A DNA stretch of 64,000 bases from Malaya genurostris (taxonomy: Eukaryota > Arthropoda > Insecta > Diptera > Culicidae). This document shows positions 9,933 to 20,084 of this stretch, one piece after another. Location: assembly GCF_030247185.1 (NCBI RefSeq), contig NC_080570.1, forward strand, positions 163,654,882-163,718,881, written 5' to 3'. The notes beneath the pieces are model-generated. The model did not search any database, was not told the DNA's origin, and was given only the letters and a program-made list of their open reading frames with translations. A program made the position numbers and the translations under genes. The number at the start of each line of letters is the position of its first letter. The stretch's first letter is position 1.

Positions 9933-9981
9933 AGATACACCTGAAATTTATACGAACAAGGAAACAGATAAAATAGATCAC

Positions 9982-10790
9982 GTGATGGTTATCGAAGAAC
10001 TACCGCCAGACACGCAGAAATCAACTTCGTCATCGAAAATAAATAGGCGCGTCGATCTCAGTTTACCTAACTGGGGAAAACATGAAAAATTCAATATAGA
10101 AGAAATAAAACGACGAAGAATCGAACCAACTGCAGTCGTAAACAAGAAAAGGAAAATTTATTCCCGGTAATTGGTGGAAACCAAACATACTGGCTAGTAC
10201 GATACTGGCAACCACAACTATACTATCGATGGTCGATAGTTTAAAAATACGTCTTGTTGACCAAGAAGGACTTATATTCGACCATCTTGGTACAACGCTA
10301 ATAAGAAGAGGAGAGTGGACGACGAATATATATACAAGTATATCAGTACCTGAGGACATCAAGACAATCAACTTGGTACACGCTTCAGTACGAAAATCAT
10401 CATTTGAAGCAGCTTGAAAAACATCTAAAGACGAGACAATATCGGCAGCTTATGTCTTCTTTGGATTACTATTGCAGTGAAGCAATAATGAAGATACAAC
10501 GAGGAAATCGATCAAAACGCAGTAAGGGAATTTTAGGCTTTCTCAAGGATTTAGTATTCGGAGGCAACGATATAGAGGACGAAATTCATGCAATGCAAGT
10601 GCACGAAGATCAGAAAATCCATCGTATATCGGAGTCGGTCGAGAATACTAGGGAAAAAACCATGGCGATTGCAGCTCAGCTACAGGCGAAGCTATCGAAT
10701 CTGAATTTCACTGTTGCAAAGATGGAAGCAAGAGGAGACACAATGGATTGACTTCAGTTCCAACTAGAATTAGTAGAATCAGTTATATTA
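9982..10790 (+). pseudogene. BEL/Pao env, N-terminal half, with furin-like site
   Basis: Three frames in line, broken by frameshifts near 10165 and 10400, give: a basic N-terminal part; a hydrophobic signal/anchor (WWKPNILASTILATTTILS); an ectodomain start (QEGLIFDHLGTTLIRRGEWT); and at 10506-10517 a basic cleavage motif RSKR directly followed by a hydrophobic GILGFLKDLVFGG, resembling a fusion peptide, then heptad-like helices. Env genes in BEL/Pao elements are known but uncommon. The organisation parallels F-type Envs such as the one at 1183-2895, although the two sequences are not obviously close. Defective. Confidence 0.65.
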
Positions 10791-10799
10791 GCCAGGGAA

Positions 10800-11055
10800 A
10801 TGATTGACGATATTGTACTGAAACACAGGAAATTTAAAACAAGTCCTTTGTCAAAGAAGGAAGTTAGCGATATACAGTTAAATATTAGTAAGTCCTTACA
10901 AAATGACCTAGTTGTTCTAAATCATAAGGATGCAATAACCTTTCAGGTGAAAATAATTAACGATCACATTGTCGTAACTATGAAAAGCTTGATTATTAAT
11001 CGAGAGAAGTTTGAAACATTTAAAATTGAGAGAGTGATGATCTATGATAAAATGG
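10800..11055 (+). pseudogene. BEL/Pao env middle segment
   Basis: It continues the env of the preceding entry after a stop at 10751: IDDIVLKHRKFKTSPLSKKE and then VVTMKSLIINREKFETFKIE. The last part aligns by eye with the env middle of copy 1 at about 4150-4210 (VVVSKTVYEMFQIIPVP). At about 11056 the frame runs straight into a Gag PHD finger, an abnormal junction. Confidence 0.6.
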
Positions 11056-11234
11056 AGTTTGCATCGAACCCAAACGGTCATTGTCGCCTTTGCACGAAGA
11101 AAGATCGCGCATTGGTCAAAATGTTGAAATGTGTTGACTGCGACAGGTGGTTTCATGCATCTTGTGTTGGACTCGATAAACGGCCACCAAGACGAGAAGA
11201 CTGGTATTGGCGCAAAGTGTCAAAAGCGGAATGA
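11056..11234 (+). pseudogene. Gag PHD finger fused in frame to env (copy 3 start)
   Basis: The frame reads HCRLC, CVDCDRWFHASCVG, then WYW, a good PHD-finger signature (C-x2-C ... C-x2-C-x4-H-x2-C), close to the Gag N-terminus at 6144-6257 but better preserved. It lies in frame with the env segment upstream, so a 144-codon chimeric ORF (10800-11234) exists. The last zinc ligands are found one frame over (GAKCQK). Best explained by recombination or deletion between two tandem BEL/Pao copies rather than by a designed fusion. Confidence 0.7.
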
Positions 11235-11625
11235 TGAATACGCTGCAATGACGAAAGACTTGGAGGTGATAAATATGGCACTCAAAGCAAATTTAGATCT
11301 ACCTGCTCAGTCAATGAACGTACCTGAGTTAAAGGTAAAATATCCATATTTAAGTCAGGTACCTTTAACTGAATACAAGTGTGAGAAACCAAAACTCTTA
11401 ATTGGCCTAAATCATAGCCATTTATTTAAAAAAAAAGCGTTACCAGAAAAGCAAATGAACCCATAGCCATAAAAACAAAATTGGGATGGTTAGTGTTTGG
11501 CAGGTCAAATAGCCAGCACGTCATGATAATTCAGCAAGAAGATGAATTGAGGAAAATAATGAAAATTTCCTTTTCCACTGAGGACTTTGGGGTCATTATG
11601 ATGTCCAATTTCCAAAGAGCTATGA
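11235..11625 (+). pseudogene. BEL/Pao protease region (DUF1758-like)
   Basis: From 11235 the frame reads MNVPELKVKYPYLSQVPL and PKLLIGLNHSHLF, then after the stop at 11466 in another frame PIAIKTKLGWLVFGR. These are typical of the BEL/Pao aspartic protease and the link to RT (PKLLIG and KTKLGWLV being the most conserved). The catalytic D-S/T-G part of the protease is missing: the Gag core and protease N-terminus have been deleted between the PHD finger and here. Confidence 0.7.
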
Positions 11626-11650
11626 CGTACCGTTGAATAGACTCTGAATA

Positions 11651-11860
11651 ATGGAGAGAAATTTGAATAAGGATACCTATAAGAAGGAATGGACCATTAC
11701 CACCTTTAAAGACTATGAGTCGAAGGGATACATCAGAAAACTAACTCAAGAAGAAATTGAATACCAGTTTAAGCGGGTGTATTCTTTACCTCACTTTATA
11801 GTTAGTAATACGAATTAGATTCCGCCAAAACTAAGTGTTGCCTTGCGTAGCAATCCTTGA
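11651..11860 (+). pseudogene. BEL/Pao reverse transcriptase, N-terminal start
   Basis: A frame beginning at the ATG near 11651 reads MERNLNKDTYKKEW, YESKGYIRKLTQEEIEY and VYSLPHFIVSN, the pattern of the RT start in BEL/Pao elements (thumb-side linker, then LPHHPV-like motif). It ends at stops near 11815, before any of the catalytic RT blocks. The copy is therefore 3'-truncated and runs into the leader repeat at 12087. Confidence 0.65.
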
Positions 11861-12086
11861 AAGTGCTTACATTAGATTTCACATCTTAAGATTAGGATGC
11901 AAGAAATAGGCGATAAAAGTATTTGATTGAAACCAACGAAGGATCACTTGTATTTCATGATTACAAGCAATAAACAGTCAGGTCAAAAGGCAACATGATA
12001 TTTCATAACCGAAGATGAGACTGCCAAGTGCATTTGAAATTAGAGAACAAGCACAGAGGGTCTTATCCCTAAGTGGCTAGTAAATA

Positions 12087-12297
12087 TTATCACATCCTGA
12101 AAGTGAAAGTGGCTAGTGAAGTGTCGTTTCCGAAACACTCCGAAAATACATATCCGAACGAGCCGTGCACTATTGTGCTATTTGTGTAGAACTAATGCGT
12201 ATCCCCCACTATAGGAGGTGTCGCCTAGATCACACGGTACACAAAGCTGCCAGCCTCCTTAAGAGAACCTTTCGAGGAAATATTTTGGTGGCTCTAA
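12087..12297 (+). repeat. BEL/Pao LTR/leader block, copy b
   Basis: Second copy of the 5690-5935 block, in the same orientation, starting at TATCACATCCTG and running to about GGTGGCTCT. It differs by scattered substitutions and a deletion of about 50 bp near its start. It marks the right end of the 3.4-12.3 kb BEL/Pao cluster, either as the 3' LTR of the third copy or as the leader of a fourth. Confidence 0.6.
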
Positions 12298-12784
12298 AAA
12301 ATTAAAGTGTGGTACCTTTTTAAAAGATTAAAGTGTGCCCCGGCTTTAACCATAATGGTTGTTTGCCGAGAAGTGTAGTACTAAGAAAATATCGATTATT
12401 TGACAGATACAGTGATTAACTGTAGTTTAGAACGCCTCAATACAATAGAAACAAATTTAAAAAAAGCCCCAAATAAGAGGTGTAGAAAATGGTTTTTAAC
12501 CGCAAAATTTAAAAGTGAAAAAAATCGATGATTCAAAACCATCCCATGACCTAATGTGTATCCAAAGTTTAAACAAAAAATACGATAGTCGAAAAGAAAC
12601 AAGAATAACTAATCTCGTGGTAAATGTTTCTAGAACGATCAGAGAATATTTTATGTGGTTGAAAAATATTGCAAGTAATCGTACGTCCAATGAGTCGATA
12701 ATTCTGATAATCGAAAAAAATGTTGCAAATCTTATGTAATTCTAAATCTAAAACTTAACCATATTTAGCTCCTATACACGATAG
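12298..12784. other. No gene recognised
   Basis: AT-rich, with a 74-codon open frame at 12515-12739 that I do not recognise and would not call a gene: it has no detectable domain and its codons are lysine/asparagine-rich as expected from base composition. Confidence 0.3.
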
Positions 12785-12988
12785 CAGCTTGGAGCGAAAT
12801 CAATCTTCAGTTCAGTAACGCCATCTATCGCATTCACATCAAACATACCATATCAATTATATGGGTCACCGTGCTGCTTTTTTTACACACACGAATTTTA
12901 TATTTCTCTCACCTACTTGTATTCGGACTCGCCTGACGGCACCACGTTGAAATGTGAGAGCTGGATATCTTGTTGATAACATGTCTTC
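12785..12988 (+). repeat. Dispersed repeat X, copy 1
   Basis: About 200 bp sharing its start (CAGCTTGGAGCGAAATCAAT), several interior runs and its end (GAGAGCTGGATATCTTGTT) with 32410-32660. The two copies differ by several small insertions. No ORF; family unknown. Confidence 0.6.
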
Positions 12989-13009
12989 GATAAAAGGTGA
13001 CATTAAGTA

Positions 13010-13324
13010 TCACTGTCTAAAACTGAATGATGCCGAGGACGCATCGTAGCAGGCTTTTTATGAGGCCTGTCGTGCACAGTCACCGGTAGAATAGACGTTG
13101 ACACTAATACTGTTTTGCAGTTCATGCAGCTAACACAGGTAAACAAACGTATTAATACACTGCGTTAGAGCCATGTCAAAATGTTGATTGTGTGTGTTGG
13201 AGCAGTTTCCGTTTAGGGTGGTGGAAAAACATCAAAACAGGTAGCCTATCGCAATGTCTACCCAGAAATTGTTCTGCTATTGGTCTTGCAGAAAGTTCTT
13301 TGATTTTCATCTATGATTGATCCT
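13010..13324 (+). repeat. 315-bp direct repeat, left copy
   Basis: Identical to 13910-14224 except for one base (13132, A here, G in the other copy). The two starts are exactly 900 bp apart. It holds no long ORF. The near identity implies a recent duplication, gene conversion, or a pair of young LTRs, although it lacks TG...CA ends. Confidence 0.9.
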
Positions 13325-13909
13325 ATTTGACAACGTATTTGACAACGCTGACAAAGTGGTGTGGTTACCAAAGCAAACAGCACTTCGTGAATTTCCTCTC
13401 TTCATCTCACCAAAAACAACTCCTGAAACACATAAGACAAAACGCATAAGTTCGAGCAGAAAAAATTTCATTTAAAAACAACTTACTTAAGTTTTTTGTG
13501 TTGAAATATACCAAATCTTTTGCACCAATCAGCAATGCACTACAATCCGGTTATCTGCAAATTACATTTTAATGTTTTCTTTGCAAAGAATAACTTTATG
13601 TTCACCTTTAGCCGAATACTAATCGGAACTCACACCATGATCGTATAAACTCAAGTAATGCAGCTTGCTAGTAGCTTTATCGTGGGCTTTCGGCCGAAGG
13701 ATCCCGTCATATCTGAAGCAATTTTACAACAATCACGTCATTTATTGTACTGACCGAAGCACACTACATTTTTTTCAATTCAAGATCAAGATTTCACTCG
13801 ACAAAAAAAATACAACCCCAAGCGAAATGCACAGTACATTTTCAGACCAAGTTTCAAACTTCCGATTACAACATTTTGAAACATACACAAACTGGACGTC
13901 ACTTGATGT
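13325..13909. other. Spacer between the 315-bp repeats
   Basis: 585 bp. No recognised gene; the 94-codon frame at 13665-13949 overlaps the right repeat and has no recognisable domain. Confidence 0.4.
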
Positions 13910-14224
13910 TCACTGTCTAAAACTGAATGATGCCGAGGACGCATCGTAGCAGGCTTTTTATGAGGCCTGTCGTGCACAGTCACCGGTAGAATAGACGTTG
14001 ACACTAATACTGTTTTGCAGTTCATGCAGCTGACACAGGTAAACAAACGTATTAATACACTGCGTTAGAGCCATGTCAAAATGTTGATTGTGTGTGTTGG
14101 AGCAGTTTCCGTTTAGGGTGGTGGAAAAACATCAAAACAGGTAGCCTATCGCAATGTCTACCCAGAAATTGTTCTGCTATTGGTCTTGCAGAAAGTTCTT
14201 TGATTTTCATCTATGATTGATCCT
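13910..14224 (+). repeat. 315-bp direct repeat, right copy
   Basis: See the left copy at 13010-13324; one mismatch in 315 bp. Immediately to the right, CTATGATTGAT is repeated again at 14225-14235, a minor slip at the junction. Confidence 0.9.
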
Positions 14225-15156
14225 CTATGATTGATGATTTATGGTCTTAAAAATCCAATCTAGAAATGGTAATGAAAAGTGATGTATTCTGGCGCTCATA
14301 AATTTGATGAGAATATTTCGAGAATGTATTATTAAATGTGAGAGAACTCATGGTAAATTTTACTCAACTTTTGACATAGTGTTCCAGTGTATGAATTTGA
14401 GTAATCGCAACTCAAACCATAAGTCTAGTGTTTCAATGACCGTTTTTCTTCAAACTCTAAAAGTTTTGCAAATGTCTATTATTGCTGAAAAGGCACTTAT
14501 CGAATTAATGTTGAGTTGGTTTCGCTGCTTGGTTGAAAATAACATTACAAAAAAAAATATTTTATTGGGGTATTTATTTGATTTACTTAAACATTTATTT
14601 GTACGCATCAATTTGAAGACAAACGGAAAAATTCCTTGGTATTACTTTTCTTTTAGTGTAATTTGAGCTTCTGTTTCAACAGACTTCACCTCCGATTCAT
14701 AACGTACAGAAACATTTCATGGCTGGTGCTCCGATCCTACTGACATCTAGAATCCTTTCAGGTCGGGACACGAACATACGATAACTGCCTTGCAAGATCA
14801 TCCAAGTAATATTTTTAATATTAGTAAATATTTGTAGCTGTCTTCAATGCTACATCATGAACCTTGCATTAAAACTCCACGAAAGCCTTCTGAAACTCAG
14901 TATAAGAGCATATTCCTGCCAAGTGGACCATTCTTCATAAGGCTTATAGAACAAGGTGAAGAATCAGCATAAACCTGCGTTAAATCCCCAAATTTTGAAA
15001 CCAGCTGTACAATCAACATTAAATTTATTCGGATGAATTGAATTCCGCCATGAATAAACTGTAATTTTGAATGCAATCAGTAAGAAAATATTAGATTTTA
15101 ATAACGAGTTTAAGGCTTTTCCGAGCGTGAAAACATCATACGCTTTTATTTTAATT
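14225..15156. other. No gene recognised; one dispersed-repeat scrap
   Basis: A 120-codon frame (14304-14666) has no domain I know. Its part at about 14385-14420 (TTTGAGTAATCGCAACTCAA) recurs inverted near 41427-41456, so this is repeat sequence rather than a host exon. Confidence 0.35.
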
Positions 15157-15255
15157 GAGTGAGAAGATGCGCACTGAATTGTCAATTCGTTTTTTTATTC
15201 TTTTTCGAATTCGCACGGTTTCTTGCTGATTTTCAGTTTATTTTTATATAAAAAT
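15157..15255 (+). repeat. 100-bp direct repeat, left copy
   Basis: Similar (by eye about 85%) to 15789-15886, both beginning GAGTRAGAAGATGCG and ending in TTTCAGTTTATTTTT. The 530 bp between them contain an independent repeat element (15376-15635), so these could be ends of a larger, decayed mobile element. Confidence 0.6.
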
Positions 15256-15281
15256 AAAAAATGAATTTAAATCTTCAAGCT

Positions 15282-15373
15282 TTTCGGATATACAGAACTA
15301 GTAAATAACTAGTTCTTCTTAGAATTCCAGCACAGACTATTGAAATTCGCTGGAAATTAACAAAAAGGCCTAG
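15282..15373 (+). repeat. 92-bp dispersed repeat, copy 1
   Basis: Matches 17661-17754 (TTTTCGGATATACAGAACTA at the start, AAATTCGCTGGAAATTA near the end). Non-coding. Confidence 0.65.
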
Positions 15374-15375
15374 GT

Positions 15376-15635
15376 AGTGTTCTAGTTCTAGATGCATAAT
15401 TTATGTCAGTTACAAAATTTAAATCTGGATTTTATAACAAGAAAAACTGGCAGCCCCAGCAGTGTTTTACTCGTGTTTCAAATATACAAAAAACGGCATC
15501 GCAGAGCAGTTTTAAATTTGACAGAACTGGTCGAATAAATAAAACTAGAACCGCTTGCTGGGGATACGTTTGTTCTAGTTTCTGTTCTATTATAGACCTT
15601 CCATATAGAACTTCTAGCTGCTGAATTTGCTCTTA
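15376..15635 (+). mobile_element. 260-bp dispersed element Y, copy 1
   Basis: A second, inverted copy lies at 38744-39011. Both run from AGTGTTCTAGTTCTAGATGC to GCTGCTGAATTTGCTCTTA and share interior runs such as AAAACTGGCAGCCCCAGCAG. In the second location it interrupts a satellite remnant, which shows that it is mobile. No TIR, ORF or target duplication was recognised, so its class (SINE or MITE) is open. Confidence 0.6.
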
Positions 15636-15788
15636 CTCACATTATCAGATCCGAATCGGCGAAAAATTTTCATACGGAATTCCGTGTGGAAATCATGTGA
15701 AATTCCGAATCAATTAAAACTCCAGTGCAACAACCGATTCCGAATGAATTTCGCCTACAACTGGTTGATCCGGAAATCTGTCGGAATT

Positions 15789-15886
15789 GAGTAAGAAGAT
15801 GCGGTCTGAATTGTCAATTCGTCTTCTTCTTTTCCGATTTTGCACGTTTTCGGGCTGATTTTCAGTTTATTTTTAAATAAAAAGGC
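15789..15886 (+). repeat. 100-bp direct repeat, right copy
   Basis: Partner of 15157-15255. Confidence 0.6.
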
Positions 15887-16657
15887 GGGTGGGTAATGTC
15901 AGAGACATAACTGGATGTCGTGAATACGAAAACAACTGACATGTTCCTTAACACTTCCGAATATCAATTGTATGAATTATGCACGCATTCCCCTTTTTCA
16001 CATTTTTCGCAAAAACAAAGAAAGCTTCACTTGATCTCGATTATTGTGAATTTCACACAGCGAAAAGTGCACAAATCTAAGCAAACTGTTCTTGATTTGT
16101 AGTAAACTGAGGATATTTCCCTACGATTTGCGAACAACAAATCCTAATAGTTCTTTAGAAAACTTTTAGAACCATTAGAACGGCTGATATTGTGCAATGC
16201 TCTCCATCGTTGTTTTTTTCCCAATGCTAATGACTGGCAGCTGTGACGTAATCGCTCTTGTCGAAAGCGTGCAGACGACACAAAACACATCTGCTCGCAG
16301 TGGCGATACAATCCAAACTGATTCAAGTTTTGTTGAGAGGCTTGTTTCTACCTGATTTCGTTTGTAGCTTTTTCACTAATGGGCGGTCCTAACGGCTATA
16401 AAAATAGCCGCATACAGAATTTTAATGTCGATTATTTCATTTCGGATTTGCATATTTTATTGAAAGAAACTATCAATATGCTGAAGGGACTCGTTTCTAG
16501 CATTCACAAGGACCAAATTGAGGAACTCACTGCGATATTCACCACTTTTCGGAACATTTTTCCCGGACGATTTGTTGTACAGCAGCAGATATTTTGTTCT
16601 CTTCCTTAGAACGCGTTCTGATTCTTATCACTCTCTCAGAGGGTAAATTTTGAAAAG
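15887..16657. other. No gene recognised
   Basis: Short frames only (up to 76 codons), no domain. No repeat recognised apart from the block that starts at 16658. Confidence 0.35.
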
Positions 16658-16702
16658 GCACCCCATAGTAAAGTAAGTCGTATTCACGACAAAAATGGGT
16701 TG
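16658..16702 (+). repeat. 45-bp duplicate, copy 1
   Basis: GCACCCCATAGTAAAGTAAG and its flanks recur near 17578-17623 with a single change (CGCC for CACC). The two copies bracket the 134-bp tandem repeat. Confidence 0.65.
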
Positions 16703-16854
16703 TATAGAGGTACAGTAAAGTAAATTCCGCATAATTCTTTAGGAGTAATTTTATGGTTTTAAGAACAACCGAATAGAAGTCTGGAATAGAGAACTGGACC
16801 CTGAGTTCAAGACCTAAATTTAGATCCAATAACACTCAGAATCCAGTTACATTC

Positions 16855-17230
16855 GCTGCTGGTTCTCGCCTTGGTGGCCAGCAAACGAATGAGAGATGCG
16901 ACCTGAGCGTTTGAGGTTGTAACCACGCAGAAGGTGCATTCTCTCTCGCTGCTGGTGGAAAGTTTAACTCCCGCTGCTGCTGCTGGCTGGTCCTCGCGCC
17001 TCGATGGCCAGCAAGCGAATGAGAGATGCGACCTGAGCGTTTGAGGTTTTTATTAACCACGCAGAAGGTGCATTCTCTCTCGCTGCTGGTGGAAAGTTTA
17101 ACTCCCGCTGCTGCTGCTGGCTGGTCCTCGCGCCTCGATGGCCAGCAAGCGAATGAGAGATGCGACCTGAGCGTTTGAGGTTTTTATTAACCACGCAGAA
17201 GGTGCATTCTCTCTCGCTGCTGGTTGATGA
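16855..17230. repeat. GC-rich tandem repeat, 134-bp unit, about 2.8 copies
   Basis: The phrase CGAATGAGAGATGCGACCTG occurs at 16886, 17016 and 17150, giving steps of 130 and 134 bp; the last two units are nearly identical. The unit contains a (GCT)n run and is much richer in G+C than its surroundings. Both strands are open for most of its length, so long Ser/Arg/Gln-rich frames arise, but they repeat with the unit and have no known domain. Confidence 0.85.
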
Positions 17231-17299
17231 TTCCACTCCCACGACGTCTGCTTCCATCGAACGCACAAGAAGAAATGATCGATTTTCGACCACGGTTCC

Positions 17300-17308
17300 C
17301 CTTTTATA
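17300..17308 (-). promoter_or_regulatory. Possible TATA box upstream of the tandem repeat
   Basis: On the minus strand TATAAAAGG (17308-17300) lies upstream of an open frame that reads into the 134-bp repeats. The base composition changes sharply here. No clear initiator was found, so this is only suggestive. Confidence 0.25.
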
Positions 17309-17577
17309 CGCATTCAGTTGAAGATATGTGCCTGACTATCTCAAAATCGTCGTCCTTGCGCGAAAAACCCAAGCGAAAGTAAAAAGTTTTCCGCGTTGTT
17401 TTCAAATTTTAAGAAAACTTAATTTTTGAGTTGTTTGTGGTTATCGCACACTGTTCAAAATATTATCTTGAATTCCTGATCATATTTTTGATGAAATGGT
17501 GAAAGAATTATGTTGCTACCATTAATACAAGTCGAGATATTCGCGATTAAGTTCTGCCCATTCTTCCATATGGCTAA

Positions 17578-17623
17578 TTTTGAAAAGGCGCCCCATAGTA
17601 AAGTAAGTCGTATTCACGACAAA
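17578..17623 (+). repeat. 45-bp duplicate, copy 2
   Basis: Partner of 16658-16702. Confidence 0.65.
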
Positions 17624-17660
17624 ACATTACATAACTGAATATACAAATTTAAATCGTCAT

Positions 17661-17754
17661 GTTTTTCGGATATACAGAACTAGTGAATAACCAGTTCTTC
17701 TTAGATTTCCAACATGAACTGTTGAAATTCGCTGGAAATTACCAAAACGGCCTA
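17661..17754 (+). repeat. 92-bp dispersed repeat, copy 2
   Basis: Partner of 15282-15373. Confidence 0.65.
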
Positions 17755-18266
17755 CCTTAGTCAGCATCATCCATTTCTCTAGCTGGAGTGTAGTGAAATG
17801 GCTTAAGGGGCCTAAATTTTACACTAATATATTCATAAAATGAGCGAATATTCAATGACATTTATAATGTCACTGTCAATCGGGTTGATCGAGCAGCCAA
17901 TTCAGGCGAAAATTCTAGCATTGAACCGATCGAGCACTGCCAAATCATGCAGTCGAGTAAGAATTCATTGCGCATTCCGTTATTCCGATACCCTTTTAGA
18001 AAAAAACATTCAATAGTGGTCCTTCATTGGTCCAATACGTAGGATCATTGGTCCAATGAAAGTCCAATCAATCGTTCAACGGGAGGCCTATGCTAGATGG
18101 ATAGTGTGACCTTCGTTTGCCGATTTTGAAACAGACCGTTGAACCGAATGCAATTTCTTTCGTTCAACAAACCCGGCCGACAGAGGTCCATCGTTGAGCC
18201 ATTTTTAATATGAGGAGTTGGAGCCCGGTTGGACTAGTTTTACTGGAGAATTTCTGAAGTGTTTTC
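17755..18266. other. No gene recognised
   Basis: Holds short internal echoes (GATCATTGGTCCAATG near 18052; GGTCCAATACG near 18029) but no ORF or element ends. Confidence 0.35.
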
Positions 18267-18277
18267 CACTTATTTTT

Positions 18278-18458
18278 TTAAACTAACACTACAAACCTGC
18301 ACAATACTTCTACTTCACGTAGAATAACAACAAATTTTCTTTCTATTTGAAGGTAACATCTAATTTTCACACTATTTTTGCAAGGGTAAATACAACAACA
18401 AACCGACCCAGCAAACTGAACGAATATTTCGTGCAATATGTTGTTCAAGAAACGTTCA
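18278..18458 (-). pseudogene. 3' part of a minus-strand open frame split by the hAT element
   Basis: On the minus strand this stretch is open to a stop at 18278. If the hAT-type insert and one copy of its 8-bp duplication are ignored, the frame is continuous with the one at 20498-20632 and exceeds 100 codons. I recognise no domain (Ser-rich N-terminal side, Cys/Val-rich C-terminal side), so it may be chance openness. Its interest lies only in being collinear across an insertion. Confidence 0.25.
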
Positions 18459-18765
18459 GCGACCAACAGAGATGCCATTTATACAGATTCATCTGTATTA
18501 TACAGATTCATCTGTATTATACAGATTTTTATATGCGCATACAGATTTAATACAGAGTACAGATTTCTTACATATTTTTTAAATTTAATACAGATTTATA
18601 CAGATTTCACCAAAAGTATTAAGGAAAAAATTAAACTATCTATTAGTATTTGAGCTATCTATTATTATTTGATTGGAATGACGAGATAAAGGTATGAGAA
18701 TCAACGTACAAATCACTTTTTAATATATATATTTTTTGTGCAGATATTTAATGAAGAACACTGAA

Positions 18766-20084
18766 GGTCGTCAAATGGTGAGATAACTAAGTCCTCACAA
18801 GTCCCTATCTCATGCCTCCCCGAGCGTCTATGATGACATTTGGTCAATAGAACGGCGTCGACTAGGTGCTATCGCCTTCTGCGTTAGTAGCAGAATGAGA
18901 TGGTGCGAAATGGCTTGTAGGTTGAAGCCCATCCTAAAGCGCAGTGTTTATTTATGTTGTATGGTATTATACTGCGTTGCATTATATCATATTATATTGT
19001 ATTATATTATATTATATTATATTATATTTCATTATATTATGTTATATTATATTTCTATTATATTATGTTATATTGTATCGCATTATGTTGTATTATATTA
19101 TATTATATTGTAGGGTTTATTATGAGTAGTACTTCGTACCTCTGCGCAAAATATAAATTTGTTTTCCTTATAAGTTATCATTTTTAAAGTAACTTTCAAC
19201 TAAATATCAAGGTCGTCACAAGGTGAACTTGGTCCTCACTGGTTCCTGTTTCATGCCTACACGTGTGTCTGTGGTGACAAATGGTCGATGGAATGCGTTG
19301 ATGGCAGAATGAGAGGATTAGAAATGACATATAAATTTAAGTAATATAATATCATAGCATATCGCAACATATCATTATATTTATTGTTATTATTATTAAT
19401 TTGTCATCAATAATAATAACATATATTATTTTTATAGATGTTGATTATTATTATTGTTATTGTTATTAGAAGAGAAATATTCTACTTCCTGCAGTATTGC
19501 GAAGATAGAAGAGCATAACTGACACTCTACATTACCTGTTATTTTATATCATGTTTTATAATATATTATATTATATTGTATTATATTATTTTGTAATCCA
19601 TTATATCATTTTATGTTATATTAATTTCATTACACTATGTTTCATTGTATTTATCAATATGAAACATTTTGCACGGGGGCGTAAAGGGGAGGGAGCATCA
19701 GGGCATCGGACGAATTGATGACTGGACGAGGGATTGTGGATAGCCAGCCCAAGTCACTTGAAGGAAACTTGTTTCCTTCTGAAGGTTTGAAATGAGTCTG
19801 ACGCGCCCTTCTCAAACAAACCATCAGGCGGGTTCAAGCATGTATAGCGATATGCTTCATCCATGCACTGGATATTATGGTTGGAAGAGCATCTTTTATT
19901 CCCGCGGAATACGAGTAAGTGACTCTACTTACGTATCCGCCCAACCCTTTTTGTTCGCTTTTCGGTAACAGCTATAGTAAAAAGGTGAATGGATGAGTCA
20001 TATCGGGGCTACTGTAAGTCTACCCACATCCACTGGCAAGTCCTTGAACTGGTGGTGGCTTCACTTCACATCACATCACATCAC
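18766..20084 (+). mobile_element. Retroposon with 22-bp target duplication and CATCA-type tail
   Basis: A 22-bp sequence (starting ATATTTAATGAAG) is present perfectly at 18744-18765 and 20085-20106. The insert ends in a simple tail of TCACA repeats just before the right duplication. Long variable duplications and a short-repeat tail are typical of non-LTR retrotransposition. There is no RT ORF, so it is either a 5'-truncated non-LTR element or a SINE-like passenger. The right 450 bp look unique; the left part holds a diverged internal duplication (18766-18920 and 19211-19330) and TTATA-rich DNA. Confidence 0.75.
18961..19115. repeat. TTATA-rich microsatellite
   Basis: About 155 bp of degenerate TATTA pentamers with occasional GTATTA. 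The three Tyr/Ile-rich frames seen here are products of the repeat. Confidence 0.9.

Noticed and set aside
14304..14666. 120-codon plus-strand ORF as a gene
   Set aside because: Part of it recurs inverted near 41.4 kb, no domain, AT-driven codon content.
16836..17313. Ser/Arg/Gln-rich minus-strand proteins, possibly histone-like
   Set aside because: They repeat with the 134-bp unit, overlapping frames are equally open, and no histone fold motif could be matched.
18895..19187. Tyr/Ile/Leu-rich overlapping frames
   Set aside because: Produced by the TTATA microsatellite; all three frames are open because of the repeat.
19640..20084. tRNA-derived SINE promoter (A and B boxes)
   Set aside because: GGGTTCAAGCAT near 19833 only vaguely resembles a B box and no A box was found at the right distance.
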